Part shown: one piece after another, positions 52,132-61,775 of the stretch
Position numbering within the stretch: the stretch's first letter is position 1
How the letters are laid out: each line of letters opens with the position of its first letter
Source: an uncultured bacterium
Lineage (GTDB): Bacteria; Cyanobacteriota; Vampirovibrionia; Gastranaerophilales; Gastranaerophilaceae
Assembly: GCA_949035555.1 (NCBI GenBank)
Contig: CAROLD010000002.1
Location: forward strand, 62,001-126,000
Direction: 5' to 3'
Length of the DNA: 64,000 nucleotides
Position numbers and translations under genes: made by a program
Notes under the pieces: model-generated
The model's input: the letters and a program-made list of their open reading frames with translations, nothing else
What the model was told of the DNA's origin: nothing
Databases searched by the model: none

Positions 52132-52162
52132 AATAGGTTTATAATGAGTTTACAAACCTATT
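52132..52162. promoter_or_regulatory. Operator-like inverted repeat in the HTH/RHH locus
   Basis: AATAGGTTT (52132-52140) and AAACCTATT (52154-52162), perfect 9-base arms around 13 bases, between the divergent genes. The sequence TTACAAACCT occurs at 52061-52070 and again at 52150-52159 as a direct repeat. Both suit binding by the RHH or HTH protein. Confidence 0.6.
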
Positions 52163-52176
52163 AAGAAAGGGCAGCT

Positions 52177-52410
52177 ATGGAAGACATAAAAAATCAGTTT
52201 GATAAATTGGAAGACGATTTCGGAGATTTGAATAACCTTATTCAAACCATGTCCAACGCACTCGATAATGTTGTAGATGATTGTTCTGATGCCTATCACC
52301 TTACAGCTTTACAAAAAATTATTACCAAAAAATCAGATGATATTACTGATGAAATTGATGAAATATCATATAAAATTTATCAGAAAATAATTCTGCAAAT
52401 CACAACATAA
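52177..52410 (+). CDS. Small acidic helical protein, unknown function
   Basis: 77 residues, all helical and acidic (FDKLEDDFGDLNNLIQTM, DDITDEIDEISYKIYQ). AAAGGG lies before the ATG. It is divergent from the RHH-HTH pair, the same arrangement as the 106-residue helical protein beside the HTH gene at 5.8 kb. Its stop codon lies in a copy of the dispersed repeat. Not recognised. Confidence 0.6.
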   Translation: MEDIKNQFDKLEDDFGDLNNLIQTMSNALDNVVDDCSDAYHLTALQKIITKKSDDITDEIDEISYKIYQKIILQITT

Positions 52411-52430
52411 CCGGTGGCACTATTTACCCC
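52405..52430 (+). repeat. Dispersed intergenic repeat, short copy E
   Basis: ACATAACCGGTGGCAC followed by TATTTACCCC matches the right part of the unit in copy C. The TAA in it is the stop codon of the preceding gene. Confidence 0.6.
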
Positions 52431-52431
52431 A

Positions 52432-53646
52432 TTAATAGTTTCCTGTAAGTTTTAGAATATTTTGGAATTTTAACCAGCCCGTTGCAACATGTTGAACATT
52501 ATCTATTCTGATTACGCTCGCGTTAGGCGTAACCCCGGGTTTAACCCAGTTCGCAGAGTTTGGAAGCCCGCCCGCGTGCGGTCCTGTTTTTACCTGTACT
52601 TTACTCAAAAATAAATTTCCGATAGACATTGATTTCAATAAAATTTTTCTTAAATCTTCACTGTCCGTACAAAAATAAATTGACGCCATACCTTCCATAA
52701 TCGTTCCAAGACTGCAAGGTCTGATATTATCTTTAAACGCCCCGTAGTAACTGTTTTTAGAATTGGTTATCTGACAGCTTAACATCGGGATTGCCATTTG
52801 TTCCGCGTATGCACGCATTGAGTTTTTTTCCTCCGGCGCAACAAGGTTTGCTTTAAATAATTTCTCAATAATAAGCACTGACCAGTGGTCAAACGGAATA
52901 TTCAAGTCCATTTTTTTCCTTGTCTTAACAAGGTAAGCCAAAGTCTTTTTAACTCCGTCAAGCCATTTTTTCTGCGGGTCAGCTTCATACAAATACAAAA
53001 GCCCTGCCGCGGCTTCGGCCGGATAGAACACTGCTTCTGCTTCTTTATTAATTTCTTTTTTCTCTAAATCATAGTATGCATAAATATTGCCGTCTTCGGT
53101 TTGCAATGATAATATAAATTCTCCAATTCCGCGCAAAACTTCTAAGTCAACTTCTTTTGATTTAGCCAGATTTGAAAGAGCGCACAGTGCAAGTCCTGCG
53201 GCGCCTGACTTTGCAATTTTTATATTCAAACCTTCTTCTTTAGGATCAGAAATTACGCAATACTTACCGTCCTCAAGTTTTTCAACATAACGTTCAACAA
53301 AATATTTTGAAGCTCTGACGCGTTCGTCGTGGTATTTTGTTTCCAAGCCGTATTCTTCGTACATATACATTGAATACAGAACTCCCGCATGCCTTAAAGA
53401 GTTATAAGTATTGTTGTCGTATGTGATTTCGGTATTAACATTATTTCTGTATGTGAATCTGCCGTCTTCCAAAATATTTCTGCCTATATACCCCATAGAA
53501 AGCCCTATTTCTGTATAATAAGGCAGGTCTTTTGTGTTTTCACGCGTGTTTTTTCGCGCGTCTTTATGCAGAATAGACACAAATACCGCAACTATTGCCA
53601 GAAATATGGTTGGTATATATACAGTTGGAGATGATAAATCTAACAT
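52432..53646 (-). CDS. Membrane-anchored alpha/alpha-toroid-like protein
   Basis: 404 residues. One N-terminal membrane helix (VYIPTIFLAIVAVFVSIL) followed by repeated helix pairs of the kind seen in six-hairpin glycosidases and lanthionine-cyclase-like folds (SGAAGLALCALSNLAKSKEV, YPAEAAAGLLYLYEADPQKK, GTIMEGMASIYFCTDSEDL). Conserved-looking aromatic and acidic residues suggest a carbohydrate-active or polysaccharide-epimerase enzyme, but no catalytic motif can be assigned. The ATG lies six bases after an extended -10 (TGCTATAAT), so it is probably leaderless. Confidence 0.55.
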   Translation of the reverse strand: MLDLSSPTVYIPTIFLAIVAVFVSILHKDARKNTRENTKDLPYYTEIGLSMGYIGRNILEDGRFTYRNNVNTEITYDNNTYNSLRHAGVLYSMYMYEEYGLETKYHDERVRASKYFVERYVEKLEDGKYCVISDPKEEGLNIKIAKSGAAGLALCALSNLAKSKEVDLEVLRGIGEFILSLQTEDGNIYAYYDLEKKEINKEAEAVFYPAEAAAGLLYLYEADPQKKWLDGVKKTLAYLVKTRKKMDLNIPFDHWSVLIIEKLFKANLVAPEEKNSMRAYAEQMAIPMLSCQITNSKNSYYGAFKDNIRPCSLGTIMEGMASIYFCTDSEDLRKILLKSMSIGNLFLSKVQVKTGPHAGGLPNSANWVKPGVTPNASVIRIDNVQHVATGWLKFQNILKLTGNY

Positions 53647-53652
53647 ACGATA

Positions 53653-53661
53653 ATTATAGCA
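53653..53661 (-). promoter_or_regulatory. Extended -10 promoter, leaderless type
   Basis: TGCTATAAT on the minus strand, six bases before ATG 53646; the -35 region is weak, as is usual with an extended -10. Confidence 0.6.
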
Positions 53662-53705
53662 GACTAAATAAAAATAATAATAAAACGTTTGTATGATTTT
53701 TTAGT

Positions 53706-53740
53706 AAAAAGGCGCCTTCCAAATTTGGAAGGCGCCTTTT
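53706..53740 (-). terminator. Terminator of the foldase gene
   Basis: AAAAGGCGCCTTCCAAA and its exact complement, with a T run, directly after the minus-strand gene. Confidence 0.88.
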
Positions 53741-53751
53741 ATTTTTTTCAA

Positions 53752-54900
53752 TTATTTCTTTTTATTTTCTTTTGCTCGTTTTTGTAATTCATCTGCGGCT
53801 CCGCCTGAGATATCATTTACCTGTTTGTGAAGTTTTTTGTTAATTTCTTCAGGATTGTAAGACGGATCAACGAATTCGATTTTTGATTTTTTCTTAGCTG
53901 CTGCTGTTAATTCATCAAGCATTTTGATTTGTTTTTCCTGAGTTAAGTAATCTTTAATATCAGATTTAACTTTTTCGTAAGGAACAACACCGGCACTTCT
54001 TCTATCTGTAACCATGATGATGTGGTATCCGAACTGTGATTTAACAGGGTTGGTAACGGTGTTTGGTTTTGCTTTGAATGCCGCTTCCGCAAATTCCGGA
54101 ACCATTCTGTCTTTTGCAAAGAAACCTAAGTCGCCGCCTTGTTTTGCCGAACCCGGGTCTTGAGAATATTTTTTAGCATAAGCCGCAAATTTTGAATTAT
54201 CTGCTTGTAATTCTTTTGCTAATTTTTCTGCTTCTGCTTCTTTTTCCGCAAGGGCTTTTTCTACTTTTGCTTTTAATTCTTTTTCATCAAGTTTTTTATT
54301 AGGATTATCAAGCTCTTGCTGCAATTGATACGGGTTTGCAGAAATCAAAATGTGAGAAGCTCTAACCTGATCGCCGTGTTTAAATTGGCTTTGGTTTTTG
54401 TTATAAAAATCTTTGCAGTCAGCTTCTGTTACGTTAATTTTTCCTGCTTCTGCGGCTAATTTTTGCATTTTAACCTGTTCTTTTAAATCTTTTTTAAACT
54501 CTGCAACAGAAACACCGTTTTGTTTCAAAGTTTCCATCAACTGGTCTCTGCCGCCCATTTTATCCATCATTTCTTTCACAGCTTTGTCAACGTCTTTGTT
54601 AGAAACTTTAATGCCTCTTGCTTCAGCTTCCTGATCAAGAAGAGTTTTGATAATAAGCTGGTTAATAACACCTGACTGTGTCATAAGATATACAAAACCG
54701 TCTTTATTGCCTGACAAATCTGCATCTGACATTTTTGCAAACGGTGATTGTGCAAGCTGTTTCTTCATCAATTCATCATGTTGTTTCTGGGTAATTACGG
54801 TATCATTAATCTTGATCACTGCTTTCTGGTCTTTCATACCGCATCCGGTAATCAGTAATGCAGACAACATTAATGTTGCCAATATTTTAGTACCTTTCAT
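53752..54900 (-). CDS. Peptidyl-prolyl isomerase lipoprotein (SurA/PrsA-like)
   Basis: 382 residues. Signal peptide with lipobox LLITGCGM, Cys at residue 20. An N-terminal SurA-type chaperone helix part (VIKINDTVITQKQHDELM, ALDQEAEARGIKV-like) precedes a parvulin domain (about 185-310: VRASHILI, KYSQDPGSAKQGGDLGFF, FGYHIIMV). A Lys-rich insertion interrupts the parvulin start. It helps fold exported or outer-membrane proteins. GGGAG precedes ATG. It is followed upstream on the same strand by mfd. Confidence 0.88.
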   Translation of the reverse strand: MKGTKILATLMLSALLITGCGMKDQKAVIKINDTVITQKQHDELMKKQLAQSPFAKMSDADLSGNKDGFVYLMTQSGVINQLIIKTLLDQEAEARGIKVSNKDVDKAVKEMMDKMGGRDQLMETLKQNGVSVAEFKKDLKEQVKMQKLAAEAGKINVTEADCKDFYNKNQSQFKHGDQVRASHILISANPYQLQQELDNPNKKLDEKELKAKVEKALAEKEAEAEKLAKELQADNSKFAAYAKKYSQDPGSAKQGGDLGFFAKDRMVPEFAEAAFKAKPNTVTNPVKSQFGYHIIMVTDRRSAGVVPYEKVKSDIKDYLTQEKQIKMLDELTAAAKKKSKIEFVDPSYNPEEINKKLHKQVNDISGGAADELQKRAKENKKK

Positions 54901-54915
54901 TTAGCTCTCCCTTTT

Positions 54916-57900
54916 TTAATATTCGTGACTGACTTTATGTATATAATAAAACAAATCTGTTAAAATGTTAAATACTTCATCAAAATTTACATAGGAAGTG
55001 TTTAAAATCAAGATAGAACAGCCATCCTGACAGGACGCTGGTGCAACCGTAAACTTAATTTTTTTAGCAAGATTTGCGGGTAAGACTTTTTGAATTATAT
55101 TCCATTCAGGCTTAGAATATGGTGTATAAATTCTTATGCTGTCCTGAGTTTCGCGGATGACAGAAATTCTGACTTCTGTTGCCGAAAGTCTTAACCTGAT
55201 TAATTTAATCAAATTTTCTACACTTTCCGGCGGTTTTGAGAACCTATCGCGCCACTCGTCAACAATATAATCCAGTTCAACAGGATTTTTAACATCCGCC
55301 AAACGTTTATATTCAATCATTTTTTGCTCAGCTGATCCTACCCATTCATCAGGAATATAGGCGGTTATGTTAATATCAACGATTGCAGGATTAACTTTTT
55401 CAACTTTTTCGCCTTGCAATTCCTGAACTGTTTCTTCCAGAAGTTCACAATATGTGTCAAATCCGACATTTATCATATGTCCGTGCTGTTTTGTACCCAG
55501 AATATTTCCGACCCCGCGGATTTCCACATCGCGCATTGCAATCTGATAACCGCTTCCGAGCGTTGTGAATTCTTTAATTGCCTTCAAACGATGGACTGCA
55601 TCTTTCGTAATCTCTTTACTTTTTTTATAGAAACAATAGCAATATGCCTGACGCTGAGAACGTCCTACACGCCCGCGAAGCTGATACAACTGTGCAAGCC
55701 CGAAACGGTCTGCGTCGTGGATTATCATTGTGTTTGCATTCGGAATATCAATACCATTTTCAATAATTGTTGTGGCTAAAAGTATATCATACTCTTGATT
55801 TGCAAAGTCAACAATAACCTGCTCCAACGCTTTTTCATCCATCTGCCCGTGACCTATTGCAATTCTCGCATTCGGAACAATTTTTTGAAGCTGATTTTTG
55901 AACTCCTGAATTGTTTCAACACGGTTATATAAATAGAAAACCTGTCCTTCTCTATCAATTTCGTGATTTATGGCATTTTTAACCATGTTTTCATTCCACT
56001 CACCTACAAAAGTCTTAATCGGCAGTCGGTTTTTCGGCGGAGTGTTGATTACTGACATGTCCTTAATTCCCGAAAGCGACATATAAAGCGTTCTCGGAAT
56101 TGGCGTCGCTGACATTGAAAGAATATCAATATTCTCACGCAATTGTTTTAATTTTTCCTTATGACGAACCCCAAAACGATGCTCCTCATCAATTACAAGA
56201 AGTCCTAAGTCCTTAAACACAATTCCTTCTTGCAAAAGCCTGTGCGTACCGATTACAACATCGCATTTTCCTGAGGCAAGATTTTTAATGGTTTCTTTCT
56301 GTTCTTTTGCAGTCCTAAAGCGCGACAGTAATTCCACTCCTACCCCGAATGGTTTAAATCTTTCCGAAATAGTTTGGAAGTGCTGGAGCGCTAATATTGT
56401 TGTCGGTACAACTACAGCAACTTGTTTCCCCGATGTTACAGCCTTGAATATCGCACGCATTGCAACTTCTGTTTTGCCAAATCCGACATCGCCGCATATC
56501 AATCTGTCCATCGGCTGTTCTGATTCCATATCGGATTTAACCTGCGAAATTGCTTTCAACTGGTCCGGAGTTTCTACAAATTCAAAGGCTTCTTCCATCT
56601 CAATCTGCCAGGTAGTATCAGGCAAAAACTGTATTCCCTCCTGCATTTTGCGTCTTGCATACAGTCTCAAAAGGTCATATGCAACAACTTCAACTGCTTT
56701 TTTAACCTTAGCCTTGGTACTTTCCCAGTCTTTTCCGCCCATTCTCGAAAGTTTTGGCTTAGCAGTACCCGAGCCGCGATATCTGCACAAAAGGTTAATC
56801 TGTTCCGCAGGAATATGCAATCTGTCTTTATTTGCGTATTCAATCGTTAAATAGTCTTTTAATTGTCCGTCTATCTCCTGTTTGGAAAGCCCTTTATAAA
56901 CTCCCAAACCATGAATTGTATGGACAACATATTCACCCGGTTTAATATCATTAATATTTTCAATGTACTCGGGTTTTTCCTTGTAATAAGATTTTTTGGA
57001 TGCGGTAATCTCTTTTGAACGTTTGTTAAAAAGTTCTCTGTCTGTGATTATAATTGTTTGAAAGTCTTCAAGAATACAACCGCCTGAAACAATACTTTCA
57101 GCGTATTCAACATCAAAAATTTCTTTTTCAGAAAGAATTTCTTTAACGCGTTCAGGGTAATCTGTTGCGATAATTATTTTGTATCCGGAATGTTCATTAA
57201 TATATTCAGTAATAAGCTCAATATCCGCTTCGAAATTTCTCAAAGGCTGTGCATCAAACTCAATCACATCAAGCATACTGCCGTCAATAAAGTTATTAAA
57301 CCCGATTTTTTGAAAATATGTCGTGCCGCGTAAAAATTCTTCAAACGTAAAGTGGTTTCTACCTTCAATTTTTTTGATAACGGAAAGTTTTAAATTTTCC
57401 TCCAGTTGTTTATCAAAATTGTCACTTAAAAATTCATATTTCGAATAAATCTCTGCGGTTTCATCAAAAACAATCGTGTAATCTTCAAAATAATCAAGTA
57501 TTGAGACAAGATTTTTATTAAAGAAATTTTGATAAACCTCAATACCTTCAAAATAATTTTCCTCAGGAATTTCATCATCCTCAATAATTCCTTCCTGTTG
57601 AATACTTTTGACCAAATCTTCCTGCCCTGCGGTAATGAATTTATAAACAGGAAAAATTGTTGTTTCTTTCACTTTCTCAACTGATTTTTGGGTTTCATTA
57701 TCAAAATATCTTATATCAACAACTTCATCTCCCCAGAGTTCAATTCTCACAGGATTTTCGCTGAGAGAATAAATATCCGCAATATCTCCGCGGATACTAA
57801 ACTCGGACAAATCACTGACCATGGTTGATTTTTTATAGCCCAAATCAATCAATCGTCTGGCAAGTTTTTTCAAATCTATTGAGTCACCGACTTTTATTTT

Positions 57901-58299
57901 AAAACTGTTTTTCCTAAAAAAATGAGAATTAGGGAACTTTTCCAAAAGAGTTTTCACAGGACAAATTACAATATCAGGTTTGTCCGTTAAAATCTTTACC
58001 TGTTCCGCATAGTCGTACAAATTCGGCGAAACCGTCTCATACATAGAAATATTTTGAAACGGTAGAACCGCAGATTTCAACCCGAAAATTGACTCCAAAT
58101 CGCTTTGATATTTCAACGCGTCCTGTTCGGATGCTGTCACAAACAGAACTTTTTTCTTTGAATAAGTTCTGATTTTTGACAGAAAAAATATACGCAGAAC
58201 AGAAGTTAACCCCGTAACCGCAAACGACCTGCTGTCTTTAATTTTCTGCCTGAATTGATCGTAATTTTCTCTTATATCATCCGTGTTTATCTCAAACAT
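54916..58299 (-). CDS. mfd: Transcription-repair coupling factor Mfd
   Basis: About 1127 residues. N-terminal UvrB-homologous region, RNA polymerase interaction domain (PGEYVVHTIHGLGVYKGLSK), superfamily 2 helicase motor (CGDVGFGKTEVAMRA Walker A, VIDEEHRFG for DEEH, SMSATPIPRT) and TRG region (LRGRVGRSQRQAYCY). It removes stalled RNA polymerase at lesions and recruits UvrA. The frame extends to 58329, but ATG 58299 lies seven bases after TATAAT without a ribosome binding site. Confidence 0.96.
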   Translation of the reverse strand: MFEINTDDIRENYDQFRQKIKDSRSFAVTGLTSVLRIFFLSKIRTYSKKKVLFVTASEQDALKYQSDLESIFGLKSAVLPFQNISMYETVSPNLYDYAEQVKILTDKPDIVICPVKTLLEKFPNSHFFRKNSFKIKVGDSIDLKKLARRLIDLGYKKSTMVSDLSEFSIRGDIADIYSLSENPVRIELWGDEVVDIRYFDNETQKSVEKVKETTIFPVYKFITAGQEDLVKSIQQEGIIEDDEIPEENYFEGIEVYQNFFNKNLVSILDYFEDYTIVFDETAEIYSKYEFLSDNFDKQLEENLKLSVIKKIEGRNHFTFEEFLRGTTYFQKIGFNNFIDGSMLDVIEFDAQPLRNFEADIELITEYINEHSGYKIIIATDYPERVKEILSEKEIFDVEYAESIVSGGCILEDFQTIIITDRELFNKRSKEITASKKSYYKEKPEYIENINDIKPGEYVVHTIHGLGVYKGLSKQEIDGQLKDYLTIEYANKDRLHIPAEQINLLCRYRGSGTAKPKLSRMGGKDWESTKAKVKKAVEVVAYDLLRLYARRKMQEGIQFLPDTTWQIEMEEAFEFVETPDQLKAISQVKSDMESEQPMDRLICGDVGFGKTEVAMRAIFKAVTSGKQVAVVVPTTILALQHFQTISERFKPFGVGVELLSRFRTAKEQKETIKNLASGKCDVVIGTHRLLQEGIVFKDLGLLVIDEEHRFGVRHKEKLKQLRENIDILSMSATPIPRTLYMSLSGIKDMSVINTPPKNRLPIKTFVGEWNENMVKNAINHEIDREGQVFYLYNRVETIQEFKNQLQKIVPNARIAIGHGQMDEKALEQVIVDFANQEYDILLATTIIENGIDIPNANTMIIHDADRFGLAQLYQLRGRVGRSQRQAYCYCFYKKSKEITKDAVHRLKAIKEFTTLGSGYQIAMRDVEIRGVGNILGTKQHGHMINVGFDTYCELLEETVQELQGEKVEKVNPAIVDINITAYIPDEWVGSAEQKMIEYKRLADVKNPVELDYIVDEWRDRFSKPPESVENLIKLIRLRLSATEVRISVIRETQDSIRIYTPYSKPEWNIIQKVLPANLAKKIKFTVAPASCQDGCSILILNTSYVNFDEVFNILTDLFYYIHKVSHEY

Positions 58300-58306
58300 A
58301 CCAGAT

Positions 58307-58334
58307 ATTATAATCGAAAAAGGTATCAAATACC
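58307..58334 (-). promoter_or_regulatory. mfd promoter with overlapping palindrome
   Basis: TATAAT (58312-58307) is seven bases before ATG 58299. GGTAT-TTG-ATACC (58334-58322) is a perfect palindrome over the expected -35 region and could be an operator (inference). Confidence 0.5.
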
Positions 58335-58344
58335 ATAATAATTA

Positions 58345-59607
58345 TTATAATACTTCATCCTCAATCAAAATATCGTGACCAATATCCTGCATTAATTCAA
58401 GATATGAATAAAAATGTCTTGACATCGTTGACAAATAAAGTGTCAAAATCTCCTGATGCGCATCTTCGTTAATAACCAAGTCTGAATAAGTGTTTTTACC
58501 GGCAATATAGTTATCTGTTGAAAGTTTAACAATTCTTTTTGATTCTTCAAGTATATGTTTAGAATATTCCATATTTTCAGCAGAATATTTGAAAAGATTA
58601 TAGTCTTTTTTTAATGCAAATTTCAACTGATATTCATAAACTAATTTATTAGCCTTATCTTTTTGTAAAAATATTTCAGCCTTTTGTATATCAGGAGTAA
58701 AGTTATACAAAATAGGAACATCCATTCCAACCCCAACAAATGCCCCGCCATAATTAACAGCTTTCGGATGCGCCTGCCATGCATATCCGCCCGCCAAAGT
58801 TACATCAGGAACTCTTTGTCTTTTTGCAAGTTTTGCTTCAAGTTCGGCTTTTTTAATGTTACTATCTTTAATTCTAATCATATAACTGTATTCAAGTGCA
58901 ATTTTTTCAATAAAGTTATACTCAGGCAATTTAATTTTCAAAAATGCCCAATCATTAAACAAAGTTGACTCATAAGTATCGTACATTACGCTGTCATCAC
59001 CGGTATTCAGAACTTTATTAAGCTCAAATTGCTTTGCAAGCATCTCAGACTTCGCACGGTTTACTTCAATTTTCTGAGTCGCATACTGAATATCAGCTTT
59101 AAGATTATCTATCTCATATGAAACAGAATCTTCAGGTCTGTCAGTTGTAATTTGAACCAATCTTTCGAAAAGTTTCATACGATCTTCCTGAATTTTGAAA
59201 ACCGATTTTGCATACAATACCTCAAAATATGCCTGCATAATTTGTAATTTGAAATTATGTTCAAACTGTTTTAATTCGGTTTCTTTAATATCATATTGTT
59301 CTATTGCGGCCTTTTTCCTCACTCCGCGTTTCATAACCTCAATCGGTAAAGCAAGACCTGCTTGAGAAGAGTTGCCAAGCGCAACATTACCAATCACAAC
59401 GTTAGACTGAATTTGCGGATTTTGAAGCCTGTTTGCAATCTGAATATCTTTTTTTGCCGCTTCAAGTTCAAGATGTTTGATTTTAATGTCTTGATTTTGC
59501 TTTAGACCAATTGAAATCATTTCATCTAAATTTGCATTTATAACTTTTGCATAAGCACAGTTCACGCTTAAGAAAAACAGGGTTAGTATAATTATTACTT
59601 TTTTCAT
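58345..59607 (-). CDS. Outer membrane efflux protein (TolC family)
   Basis: 420 residues. Signal peptide (KVIIILTLFFLSVNCAYA). Helical heptad regions with LDEMISIGLKQNQDIKIKHL, AKKDIQIANRLQNPQI and the second half repeat with EYSYMIRIKDSNIKKAELEA followed by RVPDVTLAGGYA are the two-fold repeats of TolC/OEP channels. It forms the outer-membrane end of an efflux or secretion system; no MFP or pump gene lies next to it. Its 5' side faces the tRNA-Ile gene. Confidence 0.8.
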   Translation of the reverse strand: MKKVIIILTLFFLSVNCAYAKVINANLDEMISIGLKQNQDIKIKHLELEAAKKDIQIANRLQNPQIQSNVVIGNVALGNSSQAGLALPIEVMKRGVRKKAAIEQYDIKETELKQFEHNFKLQIMQAYFEVLYAKSVFKIQEDRMKLFERLVQITTDRPEDSVSYEIDNLKADIQYATQKIEVNRAKSEMLAKQFELNKVLNTGDDSVMYDTYESTLFNDWAFLKIKLPEYNFIEKIALEYSYMIRIKDSNIKKAELEAKLAKRQRVPDVTLAGGYAWQAHPKAVNYGGAFVGVGMDVPILYNFTPDIQKAEIFLQKDKANKLVYEYQLKFALKKDYNLFKYSAENMEYSKHILEESKRIVKLSTDNYIAGKNTYSDLVINEDAHQEILTLYLSTMSRHFYSYLELMQDIGHDILIEDEVL

Positions 59608-59640
59608 ACACTATCTCGTATAATTAAGTTTTGTTTTTAA

Positions 59641-59675
59641 ATTAAAAGAGACCCCATCAAGGAGTCTCTTTTAAT
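59641..59675 (-). terminator. Terminator after tRNA-Ile
   Basis: ATTAAAAGAGAC pairs with GTCTCTTTTAAT (12-bp stem, 11-base loop), right behind the tRNA 3' end. Confidence 0.85.
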
Positions 59676-59676
59676 A

Positions 59677-59750
<74 letters not shown>

Positions 59751-59845
59751 TTATCGGCTTTGGAAATCTTAATTCCCTTTCGCATGAATAAATGTACTAT
59801 AAACATTTTTTAAAATCAAGCCCTTTGTTTTAATTTTATTTTAGC

Positions 59846-60655
59846 CTATTGAACCAGCATAAAAGATTTCAGCATTCTGCCTGCGCCATCGCCTTTTTTA
59901 GATATTACTTCAATTTTATTTTTGTAATTCATTGAAGTTGAGCTTCCGCCGTCAAACGCCATTGCTCTGTCTAAACCTTTTTCCTTGCACAACTGCTGAA
60001 CTTCATACATATCCATCGGATTTTCGTCTGTAACAATCAGAATATGACACTCATTCGTACCTTTTAGACCTATAATTGTTCTTGATGTTTTGTGAAGAAC
60101 GTACGCTGACTCTCTAATTACTTCACCATCTTCATTTTTTACTATAAATCCTTCTTCTTCAAGATGAAGTTCCGGTAAAATTAACGGACCGCCTTGTGCA
60201 GAAGTTATTAATGCACATCCGAAAGGAATATTTGATTTATGAGAAACTATGTCATACTGAAACTTATTTCCGCATTGCATTACACGGAATTCTGTTCTGT
60301 TTAATATAGTATTCATATTTTTTCTAAAAAACGGATTTGCCAGCAGCGCATTGTTAAACATCGGGTCTGCGGCAGTCATTCTGTCTGTCACAACATATGA
60401 AATTGTTTTGCCGTTTTTCGGATCAAAAAATCCTGCATTTACTGTCAAAGTTGCATTCGCTTTTATATGCGCTTCTCTATTTGTTATCAAATCTTCTGAT
60501 GCAACGAATTTAATTCTTTTCTTTACTTTTTCACCTTTAAGAACTATATGGTAAATTCCATTTTCTTTATCAATAGAAATATCATCCGCCATAGCTGCCG
60601 GTGAATAAGTTAACAATACAACTAAAAGTGCTAAAAATATTTTCAATAATTTCAT
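59846..60655 (-). CDS. Secreted NAGPA-domain (phosphodiester glycosidase) protein
   Basis: About 269 residues. Signal peptide (LLKIFLALLVVLLTYSPAAMA). The domain shows LTVNAGFFDPKNG, then TRTIIGLKGT-like and AMAFDGGSSTSMNYK, which are typical of NAGPA/DUF2233 proteins. These split sugar-1-phosphodiester bonds or handle polysaccharides outside the cell. It starts one base after the LptF/G gene ends, so it belongs to an lptB-lptF/G-NAGPA operon and may act on an envelope glycan. ATG 60655 has AAAGGA upstream. Confidence 0.8.
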   Translation of the reverse strand: MKLLKIFLALLVVLLTYSPAAMADDISIDKENGIYHIVLKGEKVKKRIKFVASEDLITNREAHIKANATLTVNAGFFDPKNGKTISYVVTDRMTAADPMFNNALLANPFFRKNMNTILNRTEFRVMQCGNKFQYDIVSHKSNIPFGCALITSAQGGPLILPELHLEEEGFIVKNEDGEVIRESAYVLHKTSRTIIGLKGTNECHILIVTDENPMDMYEVQQLCKEKGLDRAMAFDGGSSTSMNYKNKIEVISKKGDGAGRMLKSFMLVQ

Positions 60656-60656
60656 A

Positions 60657-61775
60657 TTATAAATCCTTTGATTTGTAGAACCCAACAATTGCAGCCAAAA
60701 AGGCTAAGGTTGGGAACGTTGCAGTAATAATAGGCGGTAATATTTCTTTCTCAGCCAATAAATCGAAAAACGGCAGAGTAATATAATATACAAATATACA
60801 TCCTATTGCGATAGTAAACCCGACAAGTCTTTGTTCACGAGGTTTGCTAAATCCTAACAAACATCCCAAGATTGCAAGCAATACACAAACAAAAGGATGG
60901 AAAAATCTTTGCAAATATTTATTCAAAGTTCCGTGATATTCTTCAGAAAGTTTCTCATTTTTCAGAAGACGAACATATTTTTTCAGATTAGCGTTTGTGA
61001 TATCACGTTCTTTCATTGTAGAATAAGTCATCAAAGTATAAGCATTAGTTGCCGCTTCGCCTTCAAGAATTTTCATTTCATCAATGTGGTTAATATCTAT
61101 ATAAATACCATCGTTTGAAATTTTATAATTTGATATATCATACAACATCCACTTATCATCATAGGCATAACCTGTTTTTGCGGAATAGATATTTGACAGT
61201 TGATGTACATCCTGATAAACCTGACTATCAAAGTCAAGAACAATTACGTTTTGTAATTTTCTGTCCATTGATTTTGAAACAATAACAGCCATAAGCGGAT
61301 GACCTGTTTTATCTTTCTGAGTATAAATATATTGATTAGTACGGATAGTACCCTTAATAGCCTGCATTTTTTCAGACGCCATAGGAGTAGCTTTATCGCC
61401 TGTGACAAAACACAGGAATGTAAAAATCAAACTCAGCACAACTACAGGTGCAATAATTCTCGGAAAAGACATCCCCACTGCTCTGAAAATAGTAATTTCA
61501 GAGTCTTTACTCAATTTATCAAACGTAAACAAAGTACCCAGAAGCAAACCAACAGGAAAAGCTTTATCAAGAATTTTAGGTAATTCATAGAAAAGCATCA
61601 AAATTGCTGTTTTCATGCCATATTCACCTGCTAAAGCGCCTTTTATTGTATTCAAAAGAATTTCCGGCGCAATCCAGACAATTGTAAACAACAAAATCGA
61701 AACAAGCGATGCCATTGCAACCTGTCTGAAAATATATCTGTCATAGATTGTAATTTTAGGAAACTTAAATTTCAT
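60657..61775 (-). CDS. LptF/LptG family permease (YjgP/YjgQ)
   Basis: 372 residues. Helices at both ends (FRQVAMASLVSILLFTIVWI and PFVCVLLAILGCLLGFS) flank a periplasmic beta-jellyroll. IYDRYIFRQ and KLSKDSEITIFRAVGMSF are family marks. It forms the transmembrane part of the LptB2FG exporter that pulls LPS from the inner membrane. Only one permease is seen, where Proteobacteria have LptF plus LptG; a second may be elsewhere or it may homodimerise. The ATG overlaps the lptB stop. Confidence 0.9.
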   Translation of the reverse strand: MKFKFPKITIYDRYIFRQVAMASLVSILLFTIVWIAPEILLNTIKGALAGEYGMKTAILMLFYELPKILDKAFPVGLLLGTLFTFDKLSKDSEITIFRAVGMSFPRIIAPVVVLSLIFTFLCFVTGDKATPMASEKMQAIKGTIRTNQYIYTQKDKTGHPLMAVIVSKSMDRKLQNVIVLDFDSQVYQDVHQLSNIYSAKTGYAYDDKWMLYDISNYKISNDGIYIDINHIDEMKILEGEAATNAYTLMTYSTMKERDITNANLKKYVRLLKNEKLSEEYHGTLNKYLQRFFHPFVCVLLAILGCLLGFSKPREQRLVGFTIAIGCIFVYYITLPFFDLLAEKEILPPIITATFPTLAFLAAIVGFYKSKDL

